Below, one piece after another: positions 63,604-64,000 of a stretch of DNA of 64,000 nt. Origin of the DNA: Rhizorhapis suberifaciens (GTDB lineage: Bacteria; Pseudomonadota; Alphaproteobacteria; Sphingomonadales; Sphingomonadaceae); NCBI RefSeq assembly GCF_014200045.1, contig NZ_JACHOV010000002.1:310001-374000 (forward strand). Direction: 5' to 3'. The notes under the pieces were generated by a model, which saw nothing but the letters and a program-made list of their open reading frames with translations, had not been told where the DNA came from and searched no databases. Within the stretch, counting starts at the first letter, position 1, and the number at the start of each line of letters is the position of its first letter. Position numbers and translations under genes: made by a program.

Positions 63604-64000
63604 ATGATTGAAAAATACCGCGGGCTGGATCTAAATCTTTTCATTGTATTCAACGCCCTACTGACGCATCGCAATGTCTCTCGAGCGGCCCGTGATCTGG
63701 GACGCAGCCAAAGCGCCATTAGTCATGCATTAGGCCGTTTGCGCGCCTATTTCGGCGACGAACTGTTCGTGAAGACGCAAGATGGTGTTCTCCCTACCGA
63801 AAGAGCGTTGGAATTGAGCGAGGCGGTCGGAGCTTTCGTCGCTCACGCTGATACGGCGTTATTGCGCGCCGTCCCCTTCGATCCGACCACCGCCCGCCGT
63901 CAGATTAATTTGGGCTTATGGGATACCGGTGAACTTGCGACGCTGGTTCCCTTACTGGATGCGCTGCGTGTTAAAGCTCCCAATTGCACCATCTATAGTC
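63604..64000 (+). CDS. LysR-family (NodD-like) regulator, 3' end cut by window
   Basis: The first 132 codons of a LysR regulator. MIEKYRGLDLNLFIVFNALL, then HRNVSRAARDLGRSQSAIS and HALGRLRAYFGDELFVKTQD, is the winged helix of the subgroup that contains NodD and other activators. A hinge and start of the effector domain follow (TTARRQINLGLWDTGEL). GAGAGGGGGG precedes the ATG. Divergent from the SnoaL-like/NmrA pair, which it probably regulates. The frame runs off the window end. Confidence 0.9.
   Translation, partial: MIEKYRGLDLNLFIVFNALLTHRNVSRAARDLGRSQSAISHALGRLRAYFGDELFVKTQDGVLPTERALELSEAVGAFVAHADTALLRAVPFDPTTARRQINLGLWDTGELATLVPLLDALRVKAPNCTIYS

Noticed and set aside
1-64000. tRNA, rRNA, CRISPR, prophage, insertion sequence
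   Set aside because: Reading the intergenic spaces I saw no T-loop-like segments, regularly spaced repeats, transposase or phage genes. A covariance-model search could still find a small RNA I missed.

Overview
The window is chromosomal DNA from an alphaproteobacterium of the order Sphingomonadales (Sphingobium/Sphingomonas-like). The evidence is the GC-rich sequence, the gene order in several conserved blocks (argD-argF-hslO, the cta oxidase operon, nagZ-scpA-scpB-tatABC, and rpsB-tsf-pyrH-frr-uppS-cdsA-dxr-rseP-bamA-skp-fabZ), the many 1-4 base stop/start overlaps, and several families of intergenic palindromic repeats. The genus is inferred, not proven.

Layout. 1-5.7 kb: hisD (cut by the window edge), nusB, thiL, a K+-independent H+-pyrophosphatase and a phosphoribosyltransferase. 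5.7-10.3 kb: argD, argF, hslO and an MscS channel. 10.3-16.3 kb: cyclopropane fatty acid synthase, a molybdopterin oxidoreductase with its cytochrome b, an RcnB-like Arg/Asp/Trp-rich protein, an orphan [2Fe-2S] subunit, rpsU, an FKBP isomerase and a PilZ protein. 16.3-20.2 kb (minus): pyrE, pdxJ, acpS, lepB and an AI-2E-family permease. 20.3-26.5 kb: the aa3-type cytochrome c oxidase operon ctaC, ctaD, ctaB, a 42-residue coxF-like gene, ctaG, ctaE, DUF983 and SURF1. 26.6-31.6 kb: thrC, an rRNA methyltransferase-like gene, ccmA/ccmB, a pterin dehydratase and an adenine/adenosine deaminase. 31.6-34.4 kb: a TetR regulator next to what looks like the remnant of an RND efflux operon, then an iron-responsive-looking fpr locus with a Fur-box-like site and a possible small RNA. 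34.4-41 kb (minus): tatABC, scpAB, nagZ, a SnoaL-like protein, a nitrilase-family hydrolase and icd. 41-54.5 kb: psd, pssA, a long translation/isoprenoid/envelope operon, and rpmE.

The most unusual part is 54.7-60.3 kb. A Sel1-repeat protein, a CHASE-domain hybrid histidine kinase with two receiver domains, a free HPt protein, and a receiver domain fused to an apparently intact glutamate dehydrogenase lie in tight same-strand order. All phosphoacceptor residues and the dehydrogenase active-site residues are present. I read this as a multistep phosphorelay whose output is a central nitrogen-metabolism enzyme rather than a transcription factor. This is inference from sequence.

60.3-64 kb looks accessory: a LysR regulator divergent from a DUF3237 protein (with tandem palindromes between them), an NmrA-type reductase, a SnoaL-like protein and a second LysR gene cut by the window edge. 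I found no tRNA, rRNA, CRISPR array, prophage or insertion sequence.
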